Assembly: GCA_027063295.1 (NCBI GenBank)
Contig: JAMORZ010000063.1
Coordinates: forward strand, 1-13,842
Length of the DNA stretch: 13,842 nt
From: Sulfurimonas sp.
GTDB taxonomy: Bacteria; Campylobacterota; Campylobacteria; Campylobacterales; Sulfurimonadaceae
Direction: 5' to 3'
In this document: piece after piece, positions 7,271 to 13,496 of the stretch
How the letters are laid out: each line of letters opens with the position of its first letter
Position numbering within the stretch: the first letter of the stretch is position 1
The notes under the pieces: generated by a model
The model's input: the letters and a program-made list of their open reading frames with translations, nothing else
Database searches by the model: none
Told to the model about the DNA's origin: nothing
Made by a program: the position numbers and the translations under genes

Positions 7271-9412
7271 CTAAAGTATCATTTGAGTAATATTATAAGC
7301 TAAAAATGCCATCACATAAGCCACAACAGATGTAAACCCTAAAAGATAGAAAAAATACTTTATATGCCCAGCTTCACGAGTAAAAACAATACTTGCTGCC
7401 AAACATGGCAAGTAGATCATAATCACCACAATAAATGCAATAGCAGATGGAAGAGGAATATTTTTTCGTATGGCATCTACAAGTGAGCTGTTTTGCTCAT
7501 CTACACCACTTCCCATTGAATACAGAACTCCAAGTGTTGAGACCACTACCTCTTTTGCAGCCAGTCCAGCTTGCAGGGCTACACTCATCTTCCAGTCAAA
7601 TCCAAGTGGTTCAAAGAGTGGCTCAGAGAGTTTTCCAATCTGCCCAAGATAGCTTTGTTCAAGCAACATCTCCTCTTTTTTGTTCTCTAAAAACTGTTTT
7701 TTCTCTTGCGTTTGTACACTTTCTATCTTTGTATTGTACTCTTTTTCTAGTGCTTCATGATGTGGATAGTTACTCAAAAACCAAACAAGCACAGCAGCTC
7801 CTGCGATAAAAGTACCCGCTTTTTTAAGATACATCATCGTTTTGGTAAAAACTGTATGCCAAATAAGTTTTGCAGATGGAAGGCGATATTTTGGCATCTC
7901 CATCACAAATGGCTCATCTACCCCTTTAAACGCAGTGAGTTTAAGTACTTTTGCAGCTATTAGTCCCATAATCGCCCCAAAGATATAGATGATAAAAAGT
8001 ACACTTCCTGCCATATCTGTTGGAAAAAATGCTCCTGCAAAAAGTACATACACAGGAAGCCTTGCTCCACACGACATAAACCCTATGATAAATAGTGTTA
8101 AAAGTCTATCACGATCGTTTTTTAAGATCCGTGCTGACATGTAAGCTGGGATAGAACAACCAAAACCTGTTACAAGGGGGATAAAACTCTGCCCATGCAA
8201 CCCAAACTTGTGGAAAAAACCATCGAGTAAAAACGCAACACGACTCATATAGCCCGTACTCTCCAAAAGTGCTATCCCTATGAAAAGGATAATGATATTT
8301 GGTACAAAAAGCACAACAGCACCAACTCCAGAGATGATACCATCTACTATGAGTGAACGGATATCTTCATTTTGGATTGTTAAACCTACTGTATTTCCAA
8401 GCCATGAGAAGAACATATCTATATACTCCATAGGTACCGCCCCAAGAGTAAAGGTGAGTTGAAAAAGACTCCACATAAAAAATAAAAATATAGGTATACC
8501 AAAGAGGGGGTGAATCAAAATAGAGTCAATCTTTTCAGTAAGTGTTTTTTTCTCTTGATGATGTGATGTCTGTTCCATCACCTCAGCAACGATACCTCTG
8601 TTAAAAGATGCATACTCCTCAGCAAATGCTTCTTTGATATCATCACTGTTATGATGTAGCTCTATATGCTTGCTTGCTTCTATAAGTATAGGTTGCAACT
8701 CTGTCCATATAGGCTCATCATGCAGTTTTGCATAAGTTTTTTTATTCCCTTTTAAAAGGTTGATTGCAATATTTCTGTAGCTGTTGGTTGATTTGAATCT
8801 GTGTTTATCTAAGTACCAAACAATGCGAGCGATCTCTTCTTCAACAGGTTCAGAGAAAACAAGTTTTGGTTTATATTCAGTGTTTGTGTGTTGCTTGATC
8901 ACCTCATCAATTAGATCTTCGATCCCAAGTTTTGTTGCTGCTGAGACCTTGATGCAGGAAACTCCCAGAAGTTCACTCATATACTCAGCATCGATCTCTA
9001 TCCCCTCTTTTTGGGCTTCATCACTCATATTGAGAGCTATGACCACTTTTTTGCTCATCGTTAAAAGTTCAGCCGTGAGCTGGAGGTTTTTCTCTAAGTT
9101 TGTAGAATCAACTACATTAATGATAATATCGTACTCTTCTGCACACAGATACTCATGAGTTACTCTCTCTTCTATCGTATAATCTGTAAACGCATATGTA
9201 CCTGGAAGATCCACCACTGTAAAGTGGTACTCTTTATAGTCAAATAAAACCTCTGTTTTATCAACCGTTACCCCTGAGAAGTTTCCTACATGAAGATGAG
9301 CATTACTTACCGAATTGATAAGCATACTTTTTCCCACATTTGGTTGCCCAACAAGAGCTACTTTTATGTGGTTTGCTATGATGGGACAAACTTTTACATC
9401 ACTAGTGTTCAT
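7271..9412 (-). CDS. feoB: Ferrous iron transport protein B
   Basis: Inner-membrane Fe(II) transporter with an N-terminal GTP-binding domain; 713 residues, close to the family norm. The G motifs are G1 GQPNVGKS (22-29), G2 Thr near 49 in SGVTV, G3 DLPG (68-71), G4 NMSD (128-131) and G5 SAATKLG (157-163). A helical domain precedes the membrane part. The membrane part includes two Gate-type motifs with conserved Cys, GFGCSIPAYMSAR and SCGARLPVYVLF. The conserved AGLAAKEVVVSTLGVLY lies near the C-terminus, followed by further membrane helices. The ATG at 9412 overlaps feoA by 11 bases, indicating coupled translation. No feoC is present. It is followed after 34 bases by the regulatory genes. Confidence 0.98.
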   Translation of the reverse strand: MNTSDVKVCPIIANHIKVALVGQPNVGKSMLINSVSNAHLHVGNFSGVTVDKTEVLFDYKEYHFTVVDLPGTYAFTDYTIEERVTHEYLCAEEYDIIINVVDSTNLEKNLQLTAELLTMSKKVVIALNMSDEAQKEGIEIDAEYMSELLGVSCIKVSAATKLGIEDLIDEVIKQHTNTEYKPKLVFSEPVEEEIARIVWYLDKHRFKSTNSYRNIAINLLKGNKKTYAKLHDEPIWTELQPILIEASKHIELHHNSDDIKEAFAEEYASFNRGIVAEVMEQTSHHQEKKTLTEKIDSILIHPLFGIPIFLFFMWSLFQLTFTLGAVPMEYIDMFFSWLGNTVGLTIQNEDIRSLIVDGIISGVGAVVLFVPNIIILFIGIALLESTGYMSRVAFLLDGFFHKFGLHGQSFIPLVTGFGCSIPAYMSARILKNDRDRLLTLFIIGFMSCGARLPVYVLFAGAFFPTDMAGSVLFIIYIFGAIMGLIAAKVLKLTAFKGVDEPFVMEMPKYRLPSAKLIWHTVFTKTMMYLKKAGTFIAGAAVLVWFLSNYPHHEALEKEYNTKIESVQTQEKKQFLENKKEEMLLEQSYLGQIGKLSEPLFEPLGFDWKMSVALQAGLAAKEVVVSTLGVLYSMGSGVDEQNSSLVDAIRKNIPLPSAIAFIVVIMIYLPCLAASIVFTREAGHIKYFFYLLGFTSVVAYVMAFLAYNITQMIL

Positions 9413-9635
9413 ACTTTTGTACCTCTATAAGCTTTGCTTCTTCATCTCTTAATGCTAAATTCATTTTTCCAACTCGTACTTCCATTGTCTTTTTTCTTGG
9501 AGCATATCCAAGTACTTCAATGAGAGATTCTTTCATTATTCCAAAAGAGATAAGTCTTTGTTTTAATTCTGCAGCTGTATGCAATTTGACAACTTGTACC
9601 TTATCACCTCTATCACAATCATATAATGTAAACAT
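9402..9635 (-). CDS. feoA: Ferrous iron transport protein A
   Basis: Small cytoplasmic SH3-like protein that supports FeoB. The 77 residues match the family. The pattern RLISFGIMKESLIEVLGYAP followed by MEVRVGKMNLALRDEEAKLIEV is typical of FeoA. The ATG at 9635 has only a weak AGAAG ribosome binding site. It is the first gene of the run. Its promoter has a perfect TATAAT (9680-9685), and a Fur-like operator (9701-9719) covers the -35 region, so repression by iron-loaded Fur is expected. Confidence 0.95.
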   Translation of the reverse strand: MFTLYDCDRGDKVQVVKLHTAAELKQRLISFGIMKESLIEVLGYAPRKKTMEVRVGKMNLALRDEEAKLIEVQKYEH

Positions 9636-9679
9636 ATCATCTTCTTTTATTTTATTCTGAACTTTGTAATCATATCTCC

Positions 9680-9685
9680 ATTATA
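9680..9685 (-). promoter_or_regulatory. -10 box of feoA
   Basis: Perfect TATAAT on the minus strand about 45 bases before the feoA ATG, giving an expected leader near 38 bases. The expected -35 zone, about 17 bases upstream, falls inside the Fur-like site. Confidence 0.6.
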
Positions 9686-9700
9686 CTTAATTAACTCTTT

Positions 9701-9719
9701 AATAATGATAATACTTATC
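9701..9719. promoter_or_regulatory. Fur box over the feoA promoter
   Basis: The 19 bases AATAATGATAATACTTATC match the classical Fur consensus GATAATGATAATCATTATC at 16 of 19 positions. The site lies across the -35 region of the feoA promoter, the usual place for Fur repression of iron-uptake genes. It also lies 33 bases upstream of the pssA -10 box on the other strand, so an effect on pssA is possible but less likely. Confidence 0.8.
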
Positions 9720-9752
9720 AATATAGTTCCATATTACTTAAGTTGATTTTGT

Positions 9753-9758
9753 TATAAT
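9753..9758 (+). promoter_or_regulatory. -10 box of pssA
   Basis: Perfect TATAAT, 29 bases before the pssA ATG and followed by TTC. No clear -35 is visible. Confidence 0.6.
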
Positions 9759-9787
9759 TTCACAATTTTTTTATTAAAAGGCACTAT

Positions 9788-10345
9788 ATGAAATTTTTAT
9801 GGACACCATCTTCACACTTTAATCTTGCAAATCTTTTTACATTTGTAAATATCACAGCTGGGCTTTTAGCAGTTTATTTTATCACTCAAAACAACTTTTT
9901 TGTCGCTATTATCTTAGCTTGGATAGGTGGTGCGTTTGATATTTTTGATGGAAAAATTGCAAGAAAATATAATCTTAGCAATGAGTTTGGTATCCAACTT
10001 GATAGTTTTGCTGACTTTTTAAGTTTTGTACTTGTACCGGTCTTTTTGATCTTTCAAGCTGTTTATGCACCTTCACTAGAAGGTGGTTTACTTATTGTTT
10101 CAGCTGTTGTGAGTATCTACTATGTTATCTCTGGTCTTCGCCGTTTGATCCATTTTAACCTCAATGCAGATGCGGGAGAGGTGGAGAAGTATTTTACAGG
10201 TGTTCCAACTCCACTTGGTGCAATCCTTTTGTGGCTTGTTTATCTTGGTAACACATACTCACTCATCCCTGCGTTTGGAGTGATTGTTCTTATGACTCTT
10301 ATTGGTTGGAGTTTAAACTCAACACTCAAAGTGCCACACCCTTAG
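9788..10345 (+). CDS. pssA: CDP-diacylglycerol-serine O-phosphatidyltransferase
   Basis: Membrane enzyme that makes phosphatidylserine from CDP-diacylglycerol and serine, the precursor of phosphatidylethanolamine. It has 185 residues with about six hydrophobic segments. The CDP-alcohol phosphotransferase motif is complete: Asp51, Asp54-Gly55, Ala58-Arg59, Gly68, Asp72, Asp76. The stretch SGLRRLIHFN, the GVPTPLGA segment and the ending KVPHP resemble the short Bacillus-type PssA (about 177 residues) rather than the longer Helicobacter type (about 237). The substrate is assigned by this resemblance; another CDP-alcohol phosphotransferase is possible. The ATG has an AAAAGG ribosome binding site 6 bases upstream. 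Its last 20 bases overlap, tail to tail, the short minus-strand sensor stub. Confidence 0.85.
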   Translation: MKFLWTPSSHFNLANLFTFVNITAGLLAVYFITQNNFFVAIILAWIGGAFDIFDGKIARKYNLSNEFGIQLDSFADFLSFVLVPVFLIFQAVYAPSLEGGLLIVSAVVSIYYVISGLRRLIHFNLNADAGEVEKYFTGVPTPLGAILLWLVYLGNTYSLIPAFGVIVLMTLIGWSLNSTLKVPHP

Positions 10346-10610
10346 TATCGACATTTTTTTCTATACTTGACCAGTTTGAAGCATCAACTTCTCTGTAATA
10401 AAACCAGTTTTGTATAAACTTTTTTTCCAAACGCAGGGTATTATGAAGGTGATTAAATGTATCTTCTTTGATCTTCTCAATTGCTGAGGAGCTGTTAAGA
10501 TACATAATGATCATAACAGGAACTAAAGAGATAGTTAAAAACCAAAAAAGGAGTGTCGTGTTGAGTGATTTATACCAAAGCACCTTACCATTTTTTAACT
10601 TTGAAGCCAC
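10326..10610 (-). CDS. Truncated N-terminus of a membrane sensor or chemoreceptor
   Basis: A 94-residue protein with a charged N-terminus, one membrane helix (about residues 17-41) and the beginning of an extracytoplasmic domain rich in helix (IEKIKEDTFNHLHNTLRL, then FIQNWFYYREVDASNW). This is how chemoreceptors and membrane-bound sensor proteins of Campylobacterota begin, with the sensor, second helix and output domain all missing. The last residues (about VDTKGVAL) are read from DNA that is antisense to the end of pssA, so the frame stops by chance there. A GTG start at 10610 has a strong AGGGGAA ribosome binding site, and the gene is 23 bases after doxX, so it is probably still translated. 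I regard it as a gene remnant; a functional single-helix protein cannot be excluded. Confidence 0.6.
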   Translation of the reverse strand: MASKLKNGKVLWYKSLNTTLLFWFLTISLVPVMIIMYLNSSSAIEKIKEDTFNHLHNTLRLEKKFIQNWFYYREVDASNWSSIEKNVDTKGVAL

Positions 10611-10633
10611 AGATTCCCCTTTTTTAGACTTAT

Positions 10634-11020
10634 CTACTTTGAATTTACACTATATTTTCCCGAACCAAATAAAAACACTAAAAGTGCAAAGATAAAAAAG
10701 AGTAATGTTTTTTCATACACCAACCCACCTGCACTAGAGAGTTCAAATGTAAATCCGTAGGTCAAGTAAATCGCCATTAACATATGAACCATCACAACAA
10801 CCGAAGCAACACGAGCATAAAGCCCCAAGATAAGAAAAATCGGTGCTATCAACTCTGCACCAAATACACCATACGATAAGAACTCGGGAAGAGATGCACT
10901 GCTAAGAAGTGATTGAATATGTTTTAAACCATATATCATTTTATGGATACCGTGAAAAAGGAGTAATCCACCAAGACTCAAACGCAACAGTAGTTTTGCA
11001 ATATCGTTATTTTGTAACAA
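10634..11020 (-). CDS. DoxX-family membrane protein
   Basis: 128 residues with four hydrophobic helices, typical of the DoxX/DoxD-like family. The N-terminal pattern LLLRLSLGGLLLFHGIHKM is characteristic, followed by FGAELIAPIFLILGL and the polar YLTYGFTFEL turn. Family members have been linked to thiosulfate or quinone metabolism and to redox homeostasis, but sequence alone gives no specific role. The start is a TTG at 11020 with a strong AGGAG upstream; the ribosome binding site lies inside the last codons of mscS. The 14-base overlap with mscS implies translational coupling. Confidence 0.88.
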   Translation of the reverse strand: MLQNNDIAKLLLRLSLGGLLLFHGIHKMIYGLKHIQSLLSSASLPEFLSYGVFGAELIAPIFLILGLYARVASVVVMVHMLMAIYLTYGFTFELSSAGGLVYEKTLLFFIFALLVFLFGSGKYSVNSK

Positions 11021-11840
11021 GATTTTCTCCTAAGATTCTCACCTCTTGTTGAGGGAAAGGGATGGTGATTTGTCTCTCTTGAAGTGCTTTTAAGACCAAA
11101 AGGTTCACTTCATATTGTGTTTTAAAAAAACTTGTTGTTCTCACCCAGTAACGATACCCTATATCAATAGAGCTACTGTTAAATTTCTCGATCCCAACAA
11201 TAGGTTCATTTTCTGACAGATCTTTATGATCTAAAAGAAGTTGTGTTATCACCTCAATAGCACTCTCCACATCACTATCGTATGCAATCCCCACAGAACC
11301 CTCAACTATCCTGTACTCAAAAGAGTTCACAAGCACATCCCCTATCATATACTTGTTTGGGATAGTTATCTGTTCCCCATCTTCGTTTTTCAGTACTGTA
11401 TATGCCAGACGGATATCTTCCACTTCACCGTAGATATCATTGATGGTGATGGTATCACCTATCTTAAATGGTTTTGTTAAGATCAGTACAACACCTGCTG
11501 CAAAGTTTGAAACACTCCCCTGCAGAGCAAGACCAGCAGTTAAAGAGAGAGCACCAAGCGCAGCGATAAAAGGTGCTATGGAGATACCAAGTTTTCCAAG
11601 AGCTAAAATACCCATCATCCCGATCACTAAAAATCGTACAAAATTTGCTGCAAATCCGCTTAAAGTTTCATCAACATTGTGTTTATGCAAAAGTTGCAAT
11701 GTAAAGTTTCGTACATATTTTGAAACCACTACACCCAAACTAAAGATGATAAGTGCACCAATAATCTGCAAAGCATAGTTTGTAAAAAACTCTACCATCG
11801 TTTCATAAAACTTTGAAACCTCAGCTATCTCATTTTCCAT
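11007..11840 (-). CDS. Small-conductance mechanosensitive channel, MscS family
   Basis: Inner-membrane channel that opens under membrane tension to release solutes during hypo-osmotic shock. The 277 residues are the size of minimal MscS. Three membrane helices lie at about 20-40, 63-83 and 88-122. The third is the pore helix, with the Ala/Gly-rich run ALGALSLTAGLALQGSVSNFAAG. The beta domain signature PFKIGDTI (124-131), VEDIRL (140-145) and IPNKYMIGDVLVN (160-172) follows, then the mixed C-terminal vestibule. The ATG at 11840 is 3 bases after the stop of the 62-residue gene, and its AGAGGTG ribosome binding site lies within that gene. Expression is probably as part of the rmuC run. Confidence 0.95.
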   Translation of the reverse strand: MENEIAEVSKFYETMVEFFTNYALQIIGALIIFSLGVVVSKYVRNFTLQLLHKHNVDETLSGFAANFVRFLVIGMMGILALGKLGISIAPFIAALGALSLTAGLALQGSVSNFAAGVVLILTKPFKIGDTITINDIYGEVEDIRLAYTVLKNEDGEQITIPNKYMIGDVLVNSFEYRIVEGSVGIAYDSDVESAIEVITQLLLDHKDLSENEPIVGIEKFNSSSIDIGYRYWVRTTSFFKTQYEVNLLVLKALQERQITIPFPQQEVRILGENLVTK

Positions 11841-11843
11841 CTT

Positions 11844-12032
11844 TTACACCTCTGCTCTAAACTTACAACTACCCACGGTTATGCTTTTTTTCTTTTTTAG
11901 AGCATCTTTTATGTAGAGAAGTGTTCCTTTAGGATCTGCATCACCAACCTCTTGAGCTATGATCTTTAAAAGATCTTCCTCACTTGTCGTTGTCCATATT
12001 TTTTCATAATTATATTTTGTTTCTATCTTCAT
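11844..12032 (-). CDS. Small protein of unknown function (62 residues)
   Basis: I do not recognise a family. The protein is soluble, without signal or membrane segment. A mostly helical first part (SEEDLLKIIAQEVGDADPKGT, interrupted by a Gly/Asp/Pro turn) leads into a Lys-rich stretch (KDALKKKKS) and a short strand-like end ITVGSCKFRAEV with one Cys. The ATG lies 18 bases after the rmuC stop; its ribosome binding site is weak. It is likely real because the gene fills the gap between rmuC and mscS exactly, leaves 3 bases before mscS and contains the mscS ribosome binding site. Its composition fits a coding sequence. Confidence 0.7.
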   Translation of the reverse strand: MKIETKYNYEKIWTTTSEEDLLKIIAQEVGDADPKGTLLYIKDALKKKKSITVGSCKFRAEV

Positions 12033-12050
12033 AACTATATGATACCAAAA

Positions 12051-13283
12051 CTATTCATCATCTTCACTTTGTAGTGCTATTGTTTTTGTTGACTTTACAC
12101 CAAGTTCACGTATCTTCTCAGCTCTTCGAAGTACATTACCTCTACCTGTACTTAACTGTTTGAGTGATGTTGCATAACTCTCTTGAGCTTTTTGTATATG
12201 GTACTCAATCTTTTTAAAATTCTCAACAAATCCTGCAAGTTTATCAAGCATCGCTTCAGCTTCTTGAGCTATCTTTTTAGCATGCTCTTCTTGATGCTGT
12301 GTTCTCCAAATATGCTCAATAGTTCTGAGTGTAACCAATAAAGTTGATGGAGAAACCACTAAAATATTTTGCTCATAGGCATCTTTGAAAAACTCCCCAT
12401 CATGCTCTAATGCAAGCAAAAATGCACCCTCGATCGGCATAAATAACAAAACAAAATCAAGTGTATGCACCCCTTCGAGTTTTTCATATTTTTTCTCACT
12501 CAACCCTTTTATGTGTGACTTGATACTTCTAATATGCTCTTTTAAAAACTGTTTTTTCTCATGCTCATCTTCACTACTCATAAACTGCTCATAAGCTCTA
12601 AGTGAGACTTTTGAGTCGATGATGATATCTCTTTTTTGTGGCATATGCACAATCACATCAGGTCTATAGGTTTTGCCCTCATCAGATTTTAAAGTAGCTT
12701 GAAGCTCATACTCGCTTCCCTCTCTTAGCCCTGATTGCTCAAGTATATTTTCAAGTACAAGTTCACCCCAGTTTCCTTGCGTTTTATTCTCCCCTTTGAG
12801 TGCATTTGTAAGGTTAATGGCATCTTGAGAGAGCTGTTCACTCATCTGAGTTAAACGCAACACTTCACTTTTTAGCTGATGGCGCTCTTTGAGTTCCTCA
12901 CTAAAACGTTGCTGCGTTTGTTTAGTAAAACTACTGATCTGCTCACGAAATGGTTGCAATAAAAGCTCCAACTGCTCTTTACTTGAAAGGGAGAACTGTT
13001 TGCTTTTCTCCTCAAATATTTGCGAAGAAAGAAGCTTAAACTCTTTTGAAAGTTCATTTTTTGCATCTTGAAGTGCTTGAAGCTTCTCACTTGATGATTG
13101 TTTTGATTGTTCATATTTTGAGTGCAACATAGCATACTCAACACGAAGATCATTTTTTTCATCTTCTAAAACTTTATATTTTTCCTCTAGTGCTTGGAGT
13201 TTCTTTTGTGCTTGCAACCATAAAAATGTCAACAAAGCAATGACAAAGAGTAAAATCCCATAAACTATTATCTCATTTTGCAT
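12051..13283 (-). CDS. rmuC: DNA recombination protein RmuC
   Basis: RmuC-family protein, thought to limit recombination at DNA inverted repeats through a nuclease-like fold. From the ATG at 13283 it has 410 residues. An N-terminal membrane anchor (about 4-23) is followed by a long coiled coil (about 25-170). The conserved core has GNWGELVLENILEQSGL, RPDVIVHMP followed by DIIIDSKVSL, then FVLLFMPIEGAF and the VSPSTLLVTLRTI region. A longer reading from an ATG at 13310 is open, but its codons 2-3 form a perfect TATAAT box, and the inner ATG has AAGGA at good spacing, so I prefer the inner start. It heads a close-packed run with the 62-residue gene, mscS, doxX and the sensor stub. Confidence 0.93.
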   Translation of the reverse strand: MQNEIIVYGILLFVIALLTFLWLQAQKKLQALEEKYKVLEDEKNDLRVEYAMLHSKYEQSKQSSSEKLQALQDAKNELSKEFKLLSSQIFEEKSKQFSLSSKEQLELLLQPFREQISSFTKQTQQRFSEELKERHQLKSEVLRLTQMSEQLSQDAINLTNALKGENKTQGNWGELVLENILEQSGLREGSEYELQATLKSDEGKTYRPDVIVHMPQKRDIIIDSKVSLRAYEQFMSSEDEHEKKQFLKEHIRSIKSHIKGLSEKKYEKLEGVHTLDFVLLFMPIEGAFLLALEHDGEFFKDAYEQNILVVSPSTLLVTLRTIEHIWRTQHQEEHAKKIAQEAEAMLDKLAGFVENFKKIEYHIQKAQESYATSLKQLSTGRGNVLRRAEKIRELGVKSTKTIALQSEDDE

Positions 13284-13301
13284 CGATAATCCTTTTCTTA
13301 C

Positions 13302-13307
13302 ATTATA
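13302..13307 (-). promoter_or_regulatory. -10 box of rmuC
   Basis: Perfect TATAAT on the minus strand, 18 bases before the preferred rmuC ATG. It would place the transcript start near 13295, downstream of the alternative ATG at 13310, and so supports the shorter protein. Confidence 0.5.
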
Positions 13308-13334
13308 CATTGATATCTCTTAGAGTAACACAAG

Positions 13335-13387
13335 AAACTTAACTCTCAAAAAAGATAAACAAGTTTAATTAAAATACAGTTAAGTTT
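13335..13387. repeat. Inverted repeat between rmuC and the helicase gene
   Basis: AAACTTAACT at 13335-13344 and its exact reverse complement AGTTAAGTTT at 13378-13387 are separated by 33 bases. The right arm ends 3 bases before the helicase -10 box. AAGTTTA occurs twice, at 13361 and 13383, 22 bases apart, about two helix turns. It may be a regulator binding site, but the region is very AT-rich, so chance is possible. Confidence 0.4.
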
Positions 13388-13390
13388 AGA

Positions 13391-13396
13391 TATAAT
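13391..13396 (+). promoter_or_regulatory. -10 box of the DEAD-box helicase gene
   Basis: Perfect TATAAT followed by TCG, identical in context to the nadD promoter. The expected transcript starts near 13403, leaving a leader of about 80 bases before the helicase start, unusually long for this window. Confidence 0.6.
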
Positions 13397-13444
13397 TCGC
13401 CAAATATTTAAGGGGAAGATACCTGATTACGTTTCAAACTATCG

Positions 13445-13496
13445 ATTTGCTTGTATCATCTCCTTTGATAATAAAAGGATTATGATGCAAGAAAAT
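13445..13496 (+). promoter_or_regulatory. Hairpin burying the helicase ribosome binding site and start
   Basis: The RNA can fold into a long stem. Bases 13445-13448 pair with 13493-13496, then after a G-A mismatch 13450-13459 pair with 13482-13491 (nine Watson-Crick pairs and one G-U). After a 1x2 internal loop, TCCTTT (13461-13466) pairs with AAAGGA (13474-13479) across a 7-base loop. The 3' arm holds the ribosome binding site AAAAGGA and both candidate ATGs (13482, 13485). No T-run follows, so it is not a terminator. A role in translational control is inference. Confidence 0.55.

Noticed and set aside
7447..7809. A 120-codon open frame on the plus strand opposite feoB, and similar frames opposite pgk, rmuC, mscS and the regulator genes.
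   Set aside because: They lie wholly antisense to strongly conserved genes and their translations have no family motifs; they are by-products of the codon use of the real genes.
7271..9635. feoAB as a recent horizontal acquisition.
   Set aside because: Base composition and codon style look like the neighbours, and no repeat, tRNA or mobile element borders the genes.
13284..13310. Longer rmuC reading from the ATG at 13310.
   Set aside because: Codons 2-3 are a perfect TATAAT -10 box, and the inner ATG has the better ribosome binding site.
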